From Ahaetulla prasina (taxonomy: Eukaryota > Chordata > Lepidosauria > Squamata > Colubridae): a stretch of DNA of 64,000 nucleotides. This document shows, one piece after another, positions 44,576-58,052 of the stretch. Each line of letters opens with the position of its first letter. Position 1 is the first letter of the stretch. Location: positions 15,781,858-15,845,857 of the forward strand of contig NC_080543.1 of the NCBI RefSeq assembly GCF_028640845.1, given 5' to 3'. Below the pieces are notes generated by a model, which worked only from the letters and a program-made list of their open reading frames with translations, was not told the origin of the DNA and made no database searches. A program made the translations under genes and the position numbers.

Positions 44576-45553
44576 AGCACCACATATGTCCACCAGAGTT
44601 AGTTCTATATAAAATCACATTGATAGAATAAAATAAGATAAAGTTAGAATTATAATCATTACAGCATTGAAGAATTAAAATGTGGGAGAATCCTATAAAA
44701 TTACAATTGGTATATAATCTAAATGTTATAAAACTTAGGATAGATGAGTATAAAAGAATAAGTATAAAAATTTAAACAATGCTATATAATGTAAAATTAT
44801 GCTAACTTATAGTAAGTCTTGCTGAAACTCTGCTAGGATTTGTTGGAATTAAGTAAATAGATAAATCTCTAGAGCAGAGGATGGTAGCCAAACCTTTCAC
44901 TCTTAAAACAGGTTTATTAAGGCAGAAGTCTCATTATAAACACGGAGACTTACTTGTAGATAATGAGGTCAATCTGATTAAATTGGGTTAATTAATCTAA
45001 GCCAATCGAAGAGAGAAGCTTAACATTCACTCTCTCTTTCTCTTTGTCCCTCCAAAAGTTTTACCAGGAGTAGTTTTGAGAATAAACACTCCCCCGTTTG
45101 GTGAATAGGGAAAGAAAAGAACTAATACTTGGGGGGCGGGGAAGGTTTCTATTGTATTTACTATGCTATTTAGACTTTGCAAGCCACTCACAGTCTTTTC
45201 ATTTGGCAGCCCGTACATCTAAATAAATGCAAGCGATTTCATTTGCATTCAATGGCTTAAATGCATACATTCATAATATCACCTTCATTATCTATGCCAG
45301 TATCTCGCCACCTCAGCAACTTGAAGATGTGTGGACTTCAACCCCCAGAATTCTGAGAATTGAAGTCAACCCGTCTTCAGGCTGCCAAGGTTGAGAAAAC
45401 ACCGATCTATGCAATGTTGGTTGTGAATTTCAACAACTCTTAGGGTGCTCAATGGCCTATGCCTTGCTTGCAGCTGGATAGGCCTTCTTGGTCGTGACCT
45501 GTATGATCCAAAAGTACTCCAGATATCACAGTGACAAGTTTACAGAGAATCTG
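44576..45553. other. PANX1 intron 1, mostly unassigned
   Basis: AT-rich sequence with one fold-back hAT-like fragment at 45297-45405. Confidence 0.55.
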
Positions 45554-45677
45554 CAGGGGTGTCAAATTGGCGGCCTGTGGGCCGGATGCGTCACATGCAG
45601 GCCACGCCCACCCCAGTCCCGTGAAGAGGAAAAAAGTCACATGATGGCAATGTGACACGGCGAGTTTGACACCCGTG
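45554..45677. mobile_element. hAT-type MITE with GTGTCAAA ends
   Basis: Starts CAGGGGTGTCAAATTGG and ends GTTTGACACCCGTG. Target duplicates are not recognisable. Confidence 0.65.
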
Positions 45678-45719
45678 CTTTAAGGCAGGGGTCTCCAACC
45701 TTGGCAACTTTAAGACTTT

Positions 45720-46961
45720 GGAAGAGTTTTCCAAAAACTCTTCCCATCTTAAAGAAATAATCTGTCAAGGGCCTGTTACCTGCCCTTCAGTAGCCCTGTC
45801 TTCAACAAGTGAACATCACCCATGGCACAACGTATGATTATATTCAGGTTTAGCCTACATCGGGCTGGATTAACTTGATCATAGTTTGAATCAGATGAGT
45901 ATTAGGATGGCTGGAGGCCGCCCTTTTTGGAGAGGCCAAGGAACAGAATTAACAAAAGAAAAGAGGGAAGTTTATATGCTCCAGGCATTGTGGTTGTGGT
46001 GCTGATAGATATCTTTGTAGGTGTGGTTTATATGTTGCAAATGTGATTTTTAGCCTTGACCCTGTCTCTTTTGCAAGGGATTTGTAGAGTTTAGGTACAT
46101 TTTGAATTCTGTTTAAACCAACACAAGAGTGGGAAATATTTTGGTAAGTTAAGAGTTGCGTTTAACACTTGTGAGTATTAAGAGCCACCAAGTAGTTGGG
46201 ATTATGTCGTAAAACAGTGCACGGGCTGGCTATTTTTATTATTAGATCATTCTACATTGAGGCACCGCAGTAAAGTTTACATGTGTTTCGTACTTCAAAA
46301 TGAAGGAAACCAGCTTTCAATTTCACAAGTTACTGTTTGTAGAAGAAATTTAAGCTTGTCAGGAAAAAAACTGCATGTGGCCCCGAGGTTGCAGATTCTT
46401 GACCCTTGTGCTAATTCATAAACCATGTTTTTTTATAAACCATAGTGCATTAAATACTAATCTGCAAGCAGAGGACTACATTGTAGCACAACACAGTGCA
46501 CAAACCAATTCTAAGTCTAATTCAAGAATTTCACAGAAGTTTTGCTATGCTTTTTTGTAATTGTTTGGAAACTAAATCACTACAGTTGGTCCTTGACTTA
46601 CAACCACAATTGGACACCTTTAAGAAAAACATATCTGTTTCTATTTACTTGTTCTTAATGGCTGCCTAAGTACCACTTTATGCACAATTTTAAGGGGGTG
46701 CGGTGTGTTTTAATTGGGCATTTATGCTAATTAAGGTTGAAAGTATGCATAAGCCCTGTATGTTGAGCTCATCTGACTCAAAATTATTAGAATTGACTGA
46801 GATGTGAAATGATCCAGAATTTCAAGCAAGTATTTTTCCAGGCTTATTTAGAGAAGTGGGGAAATTCAGTTTGGGACTTTTTTTAAACTAAAATTGCCCC
46901 CAGACAGGAATGTATTTATGTCTCATTTCTATTCCAAGAGCTTTTTAGAATGGATATGGTA
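45720..46961. other. PANX1 intron 1, nothing recognised
   Basis: Only a short mariner-MITE terminus (46578-46612) is identifiable. Confidence 0.6.
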
Positions 46962-47348
46962 CAGGTAGTCCTTGACTTACAACAGTTCATTTAGTGACGG
47001 TTCAAATTTACTACAGCATTGAAAAAAGTGACTTATGACGATTTTTCACACTTATGACCTTTGCAACATCTCTATGGTCACATCATCAAAATTCAAATGC
47101 TTGGCAAGTGGTTCAAACTTATGATGGTTGCAATGTCCTGCGATCAGCTTTTTCGGCCTTATGATGAACAAAGTCAATGGGGGAAGCCAGATTTACTTAA
47201 CAATCCTGTTACTAACTTAACAACTGCAGTGATTCACTTAACAGCTGTGGCAAGCAAAGTCGTAAAATGGGGCAAATTCACTTAACAAAGTTTCACTTAG
47301 CAACATGAATTTTAGGTTCAATTGTTGTCATAACTCGGGGACTACCTG
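46962..47348. mobile_element. Mariner-type palindromic MITE (best preserved)
   Basis: TA at 46960-46961 and 47349-47350, ends CAGGTAGTCCTTGACTTACA and GGGGACTACCTG. The two halves are imperfect mirror images. Confidence 0.8.
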
Positions 47349-47454
47349 TATTGAACTCTTCTTATACTAGTAATCCAGTGAGAAAGATTAAACCAAATGC
47401 TGCTGTCTGGACTAAAACTCTTAAAACAGATTGCTTTCCAACAAATAGCTTGAA

Positions 47455-47785
47455 TAGAATAGAGCTGGAAGGGACCTTGGACCAGGGGTGAAATGCTCTC
47501 GGTTCTGACCGGATTTTGTGATCCGGTAGTGATTGTGTCAGTGGTTCGGCGATCCGGTAGCAATGGTGGAGCAAAGCTCCACCCACCCTCCCAGGTGTCA
47601 TTACTTCCTGGTTTTAACCAGGAAGTAATGTGTTTTTGTGCATGCACATGTGATGCATGTGCACATGTGACGCATGCATGAAGCGTGTGCGCGCAGCATG
47701 TGCACTTCTAAACCGGTAAGGAAGATAAGTAGATTTCACCCCTGCCTTGGAGGTCTTCTAGTCCAGCCCCCTGCTCATATAGTGA
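47455..47785 (-). mobile_element. CR1 LINE tail (antisense), split by a hAT MITE
   Basis: Short CR1 end at 47455-47482 and 47745-47785, interrupted by the MITE at 47483-47744. Confidence 0.72.
47475..47752. mobile_element. hAT-type MITE (47483-47744)
   Basis: Ends CAGGGGTGAAATG and GATTTCACCCCTG; flanks CCTTGGAC and CCTTGGAG. Confidence 0.78.
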
Positions 47786-47957
47786 GCTCTGTGGTCAATT
47801 AGGGATTGAATCTAGTTCCCACTGATGCTGCTTCAATCCTTGGGGGAGGTGATTTTATGGCATTCATCATAGCTACAGTTCAACAGTATGATTACTTCTC
47901 AAACAAATGACACTACATAGAATCATAGGGACTTCAGAAGTCTTCCAGTTCTCATTC

Positions 47958-47981
47958 TCTCTCTCTCTCTCTCTATCTATA

Positions 47982-48016
<35 letters not shown>

Positions 48017-48028
48017 ATATCTATATCT

Positions 48029-48070
<42 letters not shown>
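47958..48070. repeat. CT / ATCT / TA microsatellite
   Basis: CT run, ATCT run (about 47976-48028) and TA run up to the inverted repeat. Confidence 0.9.

Positions 48071-49480
<1,410 letters not shown>

Positions 49481-49505
<25 letters not shown>
49481..49505. repeat. (CA)n microsatellite
   Basis: About 12 CA units. Confidence 0.9.
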
Positions 49506-49509
<4 letters not shown>

Positions 49510-49619
49510 ACATACATATGTGTGTGTGTAGATTTTGTGACTGTTGTTTTAATTTAAGCAAGTATGTATCGCAAATGCAATTCTTAATATATGCATTTCA
49601 GCTTATAAGGTTGCCTAAT

Positions 49620-49997
49620 AAAGGGAATCCTTGATTTACAAGGATGGCATTGAAAAAAATGATTTACAAATGGTCCTTGCCCTCAGGGCTTACAACTGTT
49701 GCAGCATCCCCATTTCACATGATCAGAATTTAGGTACTTGGCAACCAGCATGTGTGTATGACAGTTGCAGCCCATTGGGGTCATGTGATTACCATTTGTG
49801 GTTCCCAGCCAGCTTCAAACAAGCAGAATCAATGGGGAAAAGTCAGATATACTTGATTGTACTTAAGAACTGCAGTGATTGGCTTAACAACAATTGCAAA
49901 AAAAGGTTGTAAAATTGGGCACAATTCATTTAACAACCACTTCACTTAACGATGAAAATGTTGGTCTCAATTGTGATTGTAAGTCAAGGACTATCTG
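49620..49997. mobile_element. Mariner-type palindromic MITE (degraded)
   Basis: Interior blocks match the family; ends are AATCCTTGATTTACA and AAGGACTATCTG. Confidence 0.65.
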
Positions 49998-50195
49998 TTT
50001 AACATTTGCAAACAATTGACCTTAATGTATAGAACTTTGCATGTAATTTCCATGAATATATACATCTGACTAGATTACTTATCTAGTCTTTGGGTTCCAA
50101 GCTGGAACCAAACCATTTTATGGATTAAGCGATGGAATGTCCCAGTGGCTATGTCTCCACAGCTGAAAATTCTCAGAAAACATTTTGACACAAGG

Positions 50196-50199
<4 letters not shown>

Positions 50200-50242
<43 letters not shown>
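50200..50242. repeat. (CA)n microsatellite
   Basis: About 21 CA units. Confidence 0.92.
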
Positions 50243-50599
50243 AAAGCATAAAAATGTGGAAAGTCCCTACAGCCTTCCAGCATTTGTGCTGGAGCAGAAA
50301 CAGATCTTTTAAAAACTCCACTAAGAATAGGCATTGGGACTTTCCATGTATCAAGAATGATGAATAGACACAGCTGATAAAGTTCATATGTCGCTGGGAG
50401 GATTGAAATTCCAGATGTTAAGAAACCGAATGGCCCTATTCCAATTAAATGGCCCTGTTTTTTTCTTATCTTAATTTCTCATGGTTTTGAAATTTTTGTT
50501 TGTTTGTTTGGAAGTTAGACATTTTGATTTTTATTTATCATCTTATTCCTCAGAGGCTGTAGTTGACTGTTCAACTATATTAGTCAATTTCTTTTGGGA

Positions 50600-50740
50600 A
50601 TTATGTCTGTGAAGATTCTCAGCCATCCAGGTCAGGGTTGTCCCAAAGGTGCTTTTTCAAGAGGGAACTGGACTTTCTGGTTTTCCTTTGAAGACGTTTC
50701 GCCTCTCATCCATTTTGGGAATTAGCTTATCAGTTTTATA
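50600..50740 (-). mobile_element. Penelope-like repeat fragment (antisense)
   Basis: GAAGATTCTCAGCCATCCAGG and AAGACGTTTCGCCTCTCATCC (20-base blocks of the family). Confidence 0.55.
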
Positions 50741-50751
50741 GCCCATAAAGC

Positions 50752-51154
50752 CGTGATGACGACCTATGGCACGCGTGCTGGAAGTGGCATGCAGAGCCAT
50801 CTCTCTGGACACGCGAACCATCGCCCGTTGCTCTTCCGGGTTCCGACACTTCGGGCAGCTGGACTTCACGTGCATGGGAGTGCTGGCAGCTGGAAGAGCA
50901 GCTGCCCAGTGTGCATGCGCATGCCAGGAAGATGATCTTCCAGTTTCCAGTGCGCGCATGCGCACCGGCCAGCTGGTCTTCATGTGCACATGCACATCAG
51001 AAACCGGAAGACCAGGTGGCTGGTGTACATGTGTACGCCGGAAACAGGAAGATGATCTTCTCGGCATGCACATGCGCATCGGGCTGCTGTTCCGGTTTCC
51101 GACATGCACACACCCCAGTTTCGGCACTCAGTTCCAGAAAGGTCCGTCAACACT
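50752..51154. mobile_element. hAT-type element, GATGGCAAACC family
   Basis: Starts GATGACGACCTATGGCACGC and ends TCGGCACTCAGTTCC. Same family as 1219-1758 and 10974-11571, with 5' and 3' ends altered. Frames of up to 156 residues on either strand are element sequence. Confidence 0.7.
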
Positions 51155-51539
51155 TGCTATAGAGGGTTTTTTGTTTGTTTATCATATTTATATGATACAT
51201 GTATACATATCTTGCAAATTTAGATGTCTGTAGAGCTGATCAGATATGATAGAGGTATTTAATGTCATGGAAGGAGTATACAGTAGCTTGATTTTATGGA
51301 CGGTATAATATGGTTCTCCAGATGTATCTCAACACTTCGATTAAGTGTTAGGAGCTGTTAAGAATTGCTATTCAGTGACAACAGGAAGCTTGTATGTTGT
51401 ACGCAGTTTGACTGAGTTCATGCAACATCTTAAAACATGATTAACAAAGCACAATTTTGCTGTGGGTCACATAACACGTTCTGCCCAAAGACGTCAATAA
51501 GGTTATGACTCTAGTGGAGTGGTTCACACAACATCCTAG

Positions 51540-51830
51540 ACTCATGACTCCTGCCCGGTGAGCAAGTGATTCTCGTGGCTGAGAGTGTCTTTGCACAGTT
51601 TTGTCTTGTGCACCAGTTGCACCCATACCTGGATCAGCTGGCTCTGCTTACAGTCATTCGTGCTCTAGTCGCCTTCTGATTGGACTGTTGCAAGGCACAC
51701 TACTGTATATTGGGCTGCCCTTGAAGAGTATCCAGATGCATCTGATGGTACAGAATGCAACGGCGTGAGCAGTTATGTGTAGTAGGAGTTGTCAAAGACT
51801 CCCCATGCCTCCCTTGGTTCTTGAGGCCTG
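51540..51830 (+). mobile_element. Decayed L2 ORF2 remnant
   Basis: Blocks GATTGGACTGTTGCAA, GGGCTGCCCTTGAAGA and GGTACAGAATGCAACGG match the L2 reverse-transcriptase C-terminal region. Confidence 0.6.
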
Positions 51831-52016
51831 ACGTAAATGTGCCATGTGCCCCAAACATTTATATTTTCATTTTAGTCCTTATTTTCATGACATGTTTGAA
51901 ATTAGTCTGTCGTTCAATTTCCTCATTTCTGATTAAATCTCTGAGCAAGATCTTTAGCATTTATTCTTCCTTTGCATGATGAGTGACTAGAAGAAGCTGG
52001 TCATATCTGTAGGTTC

Positions 52017-52121
52017 CACGTGTCATATTGTATCACGGAGGATGTTAGTGTGACATACTAATTGTGATAACACGTCATATTGTATCACGGAGGATGTTAG
52101 TGTGAGTTACTAATTGTGATA
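52017..52121. repeat. Tandem duplication of a 53-bp unit
   Basis: The unit starting CACGTGTCATATTGTATCAC (52017) recurs at 52071 with a 2-bp deletion and a few changes near its end. Confidence 0.88.
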
Positions 52122-52364
52122 TATATCCCATTATGCAAACTATAGCCACCACATACACATTTCTAAGAGGCTTCTGGTTGGTGTTTGGTTGATCATTCTC
52201 GGATCATAATTTTGCTCTGGTTGGTTCTGCTGTTTAGTTAACAACTGTGGACTTTCTGAAAATGCAGATGTCTATACATGAGAAGAGCCAAAAATGGATT
52301 GTCAGTCAATAGCAGGTTTCGGTAGATGAGCAGATACTGGGTCCACCTATTATATTAAACTATA

Positions 52365-52993
52365 CGGGAAGTCCTCAACCTTCCAACAGGTTATATGACG
52401 TTCTGACAGACCCCCCAAAAAGCAACTGTGACCTGACTTCAAAGTTCCGACATCTGGCCCCGTGCCCTGGGGTCACATGACCACATTTTAGGCACTTGGC
52501 CTCCGTTTCATATTTACAGTGGTTTGCAGCATCCCATGTTCCCGTAACCACAATTTACAACACTTTTGCTGGAAATCAGCATTTGCTTTGAGTTTTCTGG
52601 CCCAAGACATAATGAACAATTGGGCTCTTTTAACCATCACTGTAAAATCTCATGGAGATACGTTTAATGACTCGTGACCGTTTTTCACAGTTACGAACTT
52701 TGCAGTATTTCCATGAACCTGTGATCCAAATTCAGATGCTTGTCAGCTGGTTCATATTTATGACAATGGCAGCGTCCCAGGGTCACGTGATCCCCTTTTG
52801 CAACCTTCTGACAAACAAAGTCAATGGGGAAGCCAGTTTCACTTACTAACCGGGTAACTAATTTATCAACGGCAGTGATTCACTTAACGGTGGCAAGAAA
52901 AGTCGTAAAATGGGGCAGAACTCACTTAACAAATGTCTCACTGAACAACATAAATTTTGGGCTCAGTTGTGGTCATACCTCGAGGACTACCTG
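52365..52993. mobile_element. Mariner-type palindromic MITE, long composite
   Basis: Starts CGGGAAGTCCTCAACC after TA and ends GGACTACCTG. At about 630 bp it is longer than the usual 370-390 bp because part of the left arm appears twice (52365-52630 and 52630-52800), suggesting two merged copies. Confidence 0.62.
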
Positions 52994-53021
52994 CATTATG
53001 TGTGAACAAGGCAACCAACTA

Positions 53022-53646
53022 TACAGTAGTGGCCAAAATTGTGGAAACCTTTTGGGAAAAGTGTATTTTTGAGGTTTGATGGCTAATAACACCACTTTTT
53101 AGGGGGGAGTTTCAAGATAATCATATTCCACTGCTGGAATGGCCTGGGAATAGCCCAGACTTTAACCCAATTGAAAATCTATGGAGCCGACTAAAGAAAC
53201 TTGATAGTCAGAAGCGACCTAGCAATAAAACCCAGTTAATAGAAGCCATCATTCAATCTTGATTTCACATTAGAACAGCTGCAGAACTAAAAGACTTGGT
53301 TCACTCCATGGGAAGACGTTGTAAGGCCGTAATGCATGTGAAAGGTTACCCAACTAAGTATTAACTGACATGATCATTTTTGTATATCTCGCTTTTTCTG
53401 TGGTGATAATTTTTGTATATCTCATTTTTTCTACATGTTTCACTTTTCTTCTTTATACTGTCACTGCTATTCTAATAGCAAATCGTTCATAAAAGTTATT
53501 ACATTACATTCTTGATTAAATTATCTTTCCATTGATATATAATTTTATGTTACTACTCCCCCCCCATTAAAAAAAGTGGTGTTATTGGCTAGTTTTAGAA
53601 AATATCCTTTTCCCAAAAGGTTTCCACAGTTTTGGCCACTACTGTA
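53022..53646 (+). mobile_element. Internally deleted Tc1/mariner transposon
   Basis: Bounded by TA on both sides, with inverted ends CAGTAGTGGCCAAAA and TTTTGGCCACTACTG (element 53024-53644). Only the last part of the transposase remains; the rest of the gene is deleted. Confidence 0.88.
53113..53364 (+). pseudogene. Tc1/mariner transposase C-terminal remnant
   Basis: An 83-codon stretch with the Tc1-type block WPGNSPDFNPIENLW, which includes the last part of the DDE catalytic core, then a terminal helix region ending at TAA 53362-53364. One in-frame TGA interrupts it after IEAIIQS. The N-terminal DNA-binding half is missing. Confidence 0.85.
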
Positions 53647-54637
53647 TATACTATGCGAGGACAACACTGTTTCGGTGGCAGCCTCCTTTTAACTTTTCTT
53701 TATTCTGTGTCAATTATAACAAGTGATGGTTTCTTGGCAGGGTCGGCATTATCATTTAGCAAAAGGATCAGATGCCCTGAGGCAGCGTCAAGATAGCTGA
53801 GGTGAAAACACTGTGCCATAATGCTTATGCGCACTGTTTAAGATAAACTCCTGCCTTCGGGCGCGGTGAGGACATGATCTCACTGGACACGCAGAAGAAA
53901 GAATCAGTAACCAGTTCAATAAGATTGTACGATTCTACCCGTGTAGCTAACCTAGGAGCGTAGCCATGCCTCTTTCTAGTATGAAGTAACTGCACAAACA
54001 CCTTAATGACAAAGGTAATTGCCTAGAATTAACCATGACAGCATTTTCCTGCTTTAGGGACCAAGTCATCCCTCCCTTTGTGAAACTCCTATGGGATTGG
54101 TGCGTGAGATAGAAAAGAATTTTAAAAAATAATAGTTCTGGAGAAGGAAAAATATTGGTTAACTGATGTTTCTCCATCTTTCATTTTCATAATTAATGCA
54201 GTAATAAGCTGACGATAATAATCTTATTACTGTATTAATTAATGAATATGGTGAGCTATCTTGGACATATTTGCTCAGAAGCCAGCCATACTAAATTCAG
54301 GAGGATTAATTCTTCAGTAAACCAGCTAATTTAAGATAAGAGCTGATAAGAGGAAGTCAAAATCTTGGTGGGGACTAACAAAGTTATTGCTTTAATGGGG
54401 CCAATAATTGGCCCAATAATGGGCCAATTTGTTTTCTTCACCCGTTACCGTTTTTATTTAATTGAATCAGATCAAAAGTCTGCTCAGTGATAGGATCAGA
54501 GTTTCTCAGCCTTATTAATTTTTAAAATGTACGAATTTCAAGACTTAAAATTCCCCAGCCAGCATGCTGATTGGGGAATTCAAGGAGTTTTAAGTCCATA
54601 CTTTGAAAACTTGATAAGGTTGCAAAACAATGGATTG
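53647..54637. other. PANX1 intron 1, nothing recognised
   Basis: One small fold-back at about 54540-54600 (AAAATTCCCCAGCC); otherwise no element or gene. Confidence 0.6.
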
Positions 54638-55085
54638 GATGAAATCAGGGGTGGGCTTCAAAAATTTTAGCAAGGGGTTCTCTGCCCAGTTGCCAGGTGG
54701 CCGTGGCCATGGTGGCCGTGACCTAGTTGGCCTCCTGCACCATGGTGGGGGTAGGGGGACGTTTTTGCCCTTCCCTGGCTCTGGAGGCTTTCCTCAAGCC
54801 TCAGGGAGGGTGAAAACAGCCTCCCCAGGCTTTGGAGGCCCTCTGGAGGCTGGAAACGGGCCCATTTCTGGCCTTCCCAAACTTCTGGCAGGCCTGTTTT
54901 TGGCCCTCCCCGAGCCTCCACGCATCCCCTGCACTTACCTGCATCCAAAACGGGCCGCGTGGGGACTTCTGGGAGGGGTGGGTGGGGCGGGGCCAGCCAG
55001 GAGTGGGATTAGGGGGTTCTCAGAACTGCACAGAATCTTAGCTAGAGATTCTCCCGAACCCCCAGCAGCCCACCCTGGATGAAAT
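54638..55085. mobile_element. hAT-type MITE (54646-55077) with perfect GATGAAAT duplication
   Basis: Ends CAGGGGTGGGCTTCAAA and CAGCAGCCCACCCTG. Sister of 25774-26171. The 150-residue frame across it is not a gene. Confidence 0.86.
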
Positions 55086-55130
55086 ATCTATTGTTCCCTA
55101 TTGTAAAAGACTGAGTAATGCTGGTAAATC

Positions 55131-55342
55131 TTCTAAAGCAGGGGTCACCAACCGTTTAGACCTCAGGGACCACTAAATTCATAATTTTAAATCCTGCGGG
55201 CCACTAATATAAGTTTTTTAAAAAGATAAACAGTATTTAGTGCAATATAAAAAATGCAAATAATTTTTCTGCGGACCACCAAAATTTTCTCACGGACCAG
55301 CAGTGGTCCATGGACCACCGGTTGGTGACCACTGTTCTAAAG
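55131..55342. mobile_element. hAT-type MITE (55139-55334) with perfect TTCTAAAG duplication
   Basis: Ends CAGGGGTCACCAACC and GGTTGGTGACCACTG, 54 bp after the previous element's duplicate. Confidence 0.87.
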
Positions 55343-55419
55343 TACTAATATATCCACCATTGTCATAAGAAGCCTTGTGATACCCAGGGATTTTTCATAT
55401 AGCTATGACAATTTCAGGT

Positions 55420-56170
55420 GAGACAGATGCTCCAGGTAGAATGCTTTGTATTTTGTTTGGATTGCTGCAATGTCCTATATTTGGATCTGCCCTTGAAGAT
55501 TATCCAAAGATCTTTTACAAAGCCTTAAAGATATCAGAAATACATCAGTTTGCCACCCAATATGGGGATCCGGATGGGGCAGTACAGCCCTGTACAGCAG
55601 AGGTGAAATGCTTCTGGTTTGGACCGGATTGCCTGATCCGGTAGCAATGGCAATGGGTGGTTCAGAAAAACCCTATCCCTCCCCCATGCCCAGCTGAGCT
55701 GTGCGATCATCGGAGGCTTTTTTTTTTACTTTTAAAAGCATTTTTTTCTTCAGCCGAAAAAATGCTTTTAAAAGAAAAGAAAAGCCTCTGACGATCAGGC
55801 AACTCAGCTGGGATCATCAGAGCCTTTTAAAAGCATTTTTTTACAACCTCTTCAGCCAAAGAGGTTGTAGAAAAAATGCTTTTAAAAGTAAAAAAAAAAA
55901 AGTTGGCCACACCTACCCAGTCACACCCATGCCGACAGGACCAGTAGTAACAAATTTTACATTTCACCACTGCCATACAGTGGTTATCTTGACTGTAGAT
56001 TGTTTATTAAAGCTTGGCTGTGGATTTTGGTAATTGGTTTATAGTGCTTGTATGTATTTTTATGTATTTATGATTGTATTTGGAGTGGGGGGAGGTTGGT
56101 AGTTTTTAAAAAATTGTTGTAAACTACCCAGTCATGTATATGGGTGGCTTGATAAATCAAACTAATAAAG
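55420..56170 (+). mobile_element. Decayed L2 LINE 3' end, split by a hAT MITE
   Basis: 55430-55590 resembles the L2 reverse-transcriptase block seen at 51655-51770 (GCTGCCCTTGAAGA-type). 55980-56170 resembles the L2 3' UTR (GTAAACTACCCAG, GGTGGCTTGATAAAT). The piece between is the MITE at 55598-55972. Confidence 0.55.
55590..55980. mobile_element. hAT-type MITE (55598-55972) with fold-back core
   Basis: Ends CAGAGGTGAAATG and CATTTCACCACTG; flanks CTGTACAG and CCATACAG. The core (55705-55895) holds repeated AAAATGCTTTTAAAAG arms, like 9720-9855 and 2395-2500. Confidence 0.72.
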
Positions 56171-57142
56171 AAGTACTTCAAAGGATTCAAAATAAAGTGA
56201 GCAAAATATTTACAGATATGGCCACATTTGTGAATATTATATCAATTTTAAACTTCATTGACACTGAATTAAATTGTGCATTGCAGGCTCAATGCAAGGA
56301 ACTGGTTATTAATTTTCAAATAATTAATAAACAGTTTGACGGTGAAATATTTGACGGTGAATTATTATTATTTTCATGTCAGTCTATCCATGCATTAAGA
56401 TTTTCTGTTGTGGGTGCCTCTTTAACAGAGGTGTTTAGTTTAACAACACAATATTTAGCAATAGAATGCTTTTATATGTAAGTTCACAGACAATTAGAAT
56501 CCCTTTTATTTAGGGATTAACTATTTCTGCTGACTTATTCTGCACTTCATCTATGATACCACTGGTTATGAATTGCAGTGCAGTTCTAAATTTAAAAAAC
56601 AGTTGTACAGAACCACGTTGCAGAAAAATAAAAAGAAGGGGACGCCTTTTTTTGAAACATCAGTTAAACTGAACGTAGCTACTAAAGTAGTTCGCATTAC
56701 TAGTCTAAAATTATATCTGCATATTAGGTAGCAACTCGGATGCAATCTTGAAGACTGCACCCTTACATGTACATGATTGCAGTGGTATTTTTCCTGCTCC
56801 ATACTTCTCCCTAATAGAGCACAACAGTCTCTGCGCATTTGGCATCTCATATACTTAATTCTTGGACTGCTGCCTAGAACGACAGCACAGCTTTTGTAGC
56901 TCATTTCTATCACTCCCCCCCACTTCTCTTCCCCTTCTCCACCCTACTGAGTTTTTGGAAGAAAAGAACCCTGGGTCCATGCCATGTTGATGAGGTCTCT
57001 TTTAACCCTTCTGTGGTCTCAGATAAAATGTTACTGTTGTCTATGATCAAATCCATGGCCAGTTTGATTATAGTACGTCGGTTGTCTTTGCAATACAAGG
57101 CAGCTCATGTGATTCATGAATCAGTCTTTGGAATTGCATTTG
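56171..57142. other. PANX1 intron 1, nothing recognised
   Basis: AT-rich. Two frames of 115 residues (56134-56481 on +, 56566-56913 on -) have no recognisable homology and low complexity in places. Confidence 0.55.
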
Positions 57143-57714
57143 CAAACTGTTGTGGTCTGCCAGAAGTCTGTGGAGTTGGCAATGGAGTCAGACAGCGATG
57201 AGGCTGAGGTGAGGCCAGGGCCATCAGGGAGTGAGGTGCGGACTCCAGAGCCTCCAGAGACTGATAGTAGTGAGGCAGAGGAACAGGAGGAGCCTGTTCC
57301 TAATGCACGCAATGAGAAGAGCTGCCAGAAGGCAAGAGCAGCTCAAGCAGAGAGGACAACTTGGGAGTAGGACCAAGAGATGATTGGCCCCTCCCATAAG
57401 GCTTAAAACAGACCAGCAACGGCGTTTGGGCTTTGCCAGAAAACACCGTTGGTAGCTTCGTCTTCTGCTTCGTCTACGTCTTGTATTTATTCTTGTGACT
57501 TCTGAACATTTGCCAAGAAAGGCCTTTGGCAGTTTGCCTAATTGGACCAAGGTTTGCAGTAGGATTGAGGAATTTGTGTTGGGAGGAATTTGTTTTAATT
57601 TAGTTGGACTACGGTGGGAATGAAGTAATTCTCAGCTGTTCGAATAAAGTTTGGGTTTTTTTCACTTTCACTGAGTTTTCTACTGCCTACTTGGGCCTGG
57701 GTCACAACACAAAC
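57143..57714 (+). mobile_element. Solo LTR (562 bp) with 5-bp target duplication
   Basis: LTR at 57148-57709 begins TGTTGTG and ends CACAACA, a perfect 7-bp inverted terminus, and is flanked on both sides by CAAAC. AATAAAG near 57645 is a likely polyA signal. No internal retroelement sequence adjoins it, so it is a recombined solo LTR. The same 5' end (TGTTGTGG, then CTGCCAG) occurs in the minus-strand LTR at 7842-8458. The 84-residue frame inside it is not a host gene. Confidence 0.85.
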
Positions 57715-58052
57715 GATCTTCTAAACTTTCTTTGTTTCTCACGGTAATAATATATAATATTCCTCCCTCCCTTGGCTGTTTACTGCAATTTAAATTACAG
57801 GCTTCGATTCTATGGTTTTGATCTTTACATTAAATGGAAGTTTTCTGATACATAAACAAATCTGCATATATGGATGCAGCCAACCCTAGTAAACTCAGAT
57901 ACAGATTAACAGAGTTGGAAGGGACCTTGCACTACTATTAATCTTCTCATAGTTCCCATCACCAATCTCTTTCCATTTATGACTGTATGACTATAACTTG
58001 TTGCTGGCAATCCTTATGATTTATATTGATATATTGACCATCAATTGTGTTG

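Noticed and set aside
57116..57370. Acidic 84-residue frame in PANX1 intron 1
   Set aside because: It lies in a solo LTR with exact CAAAC duplicates.
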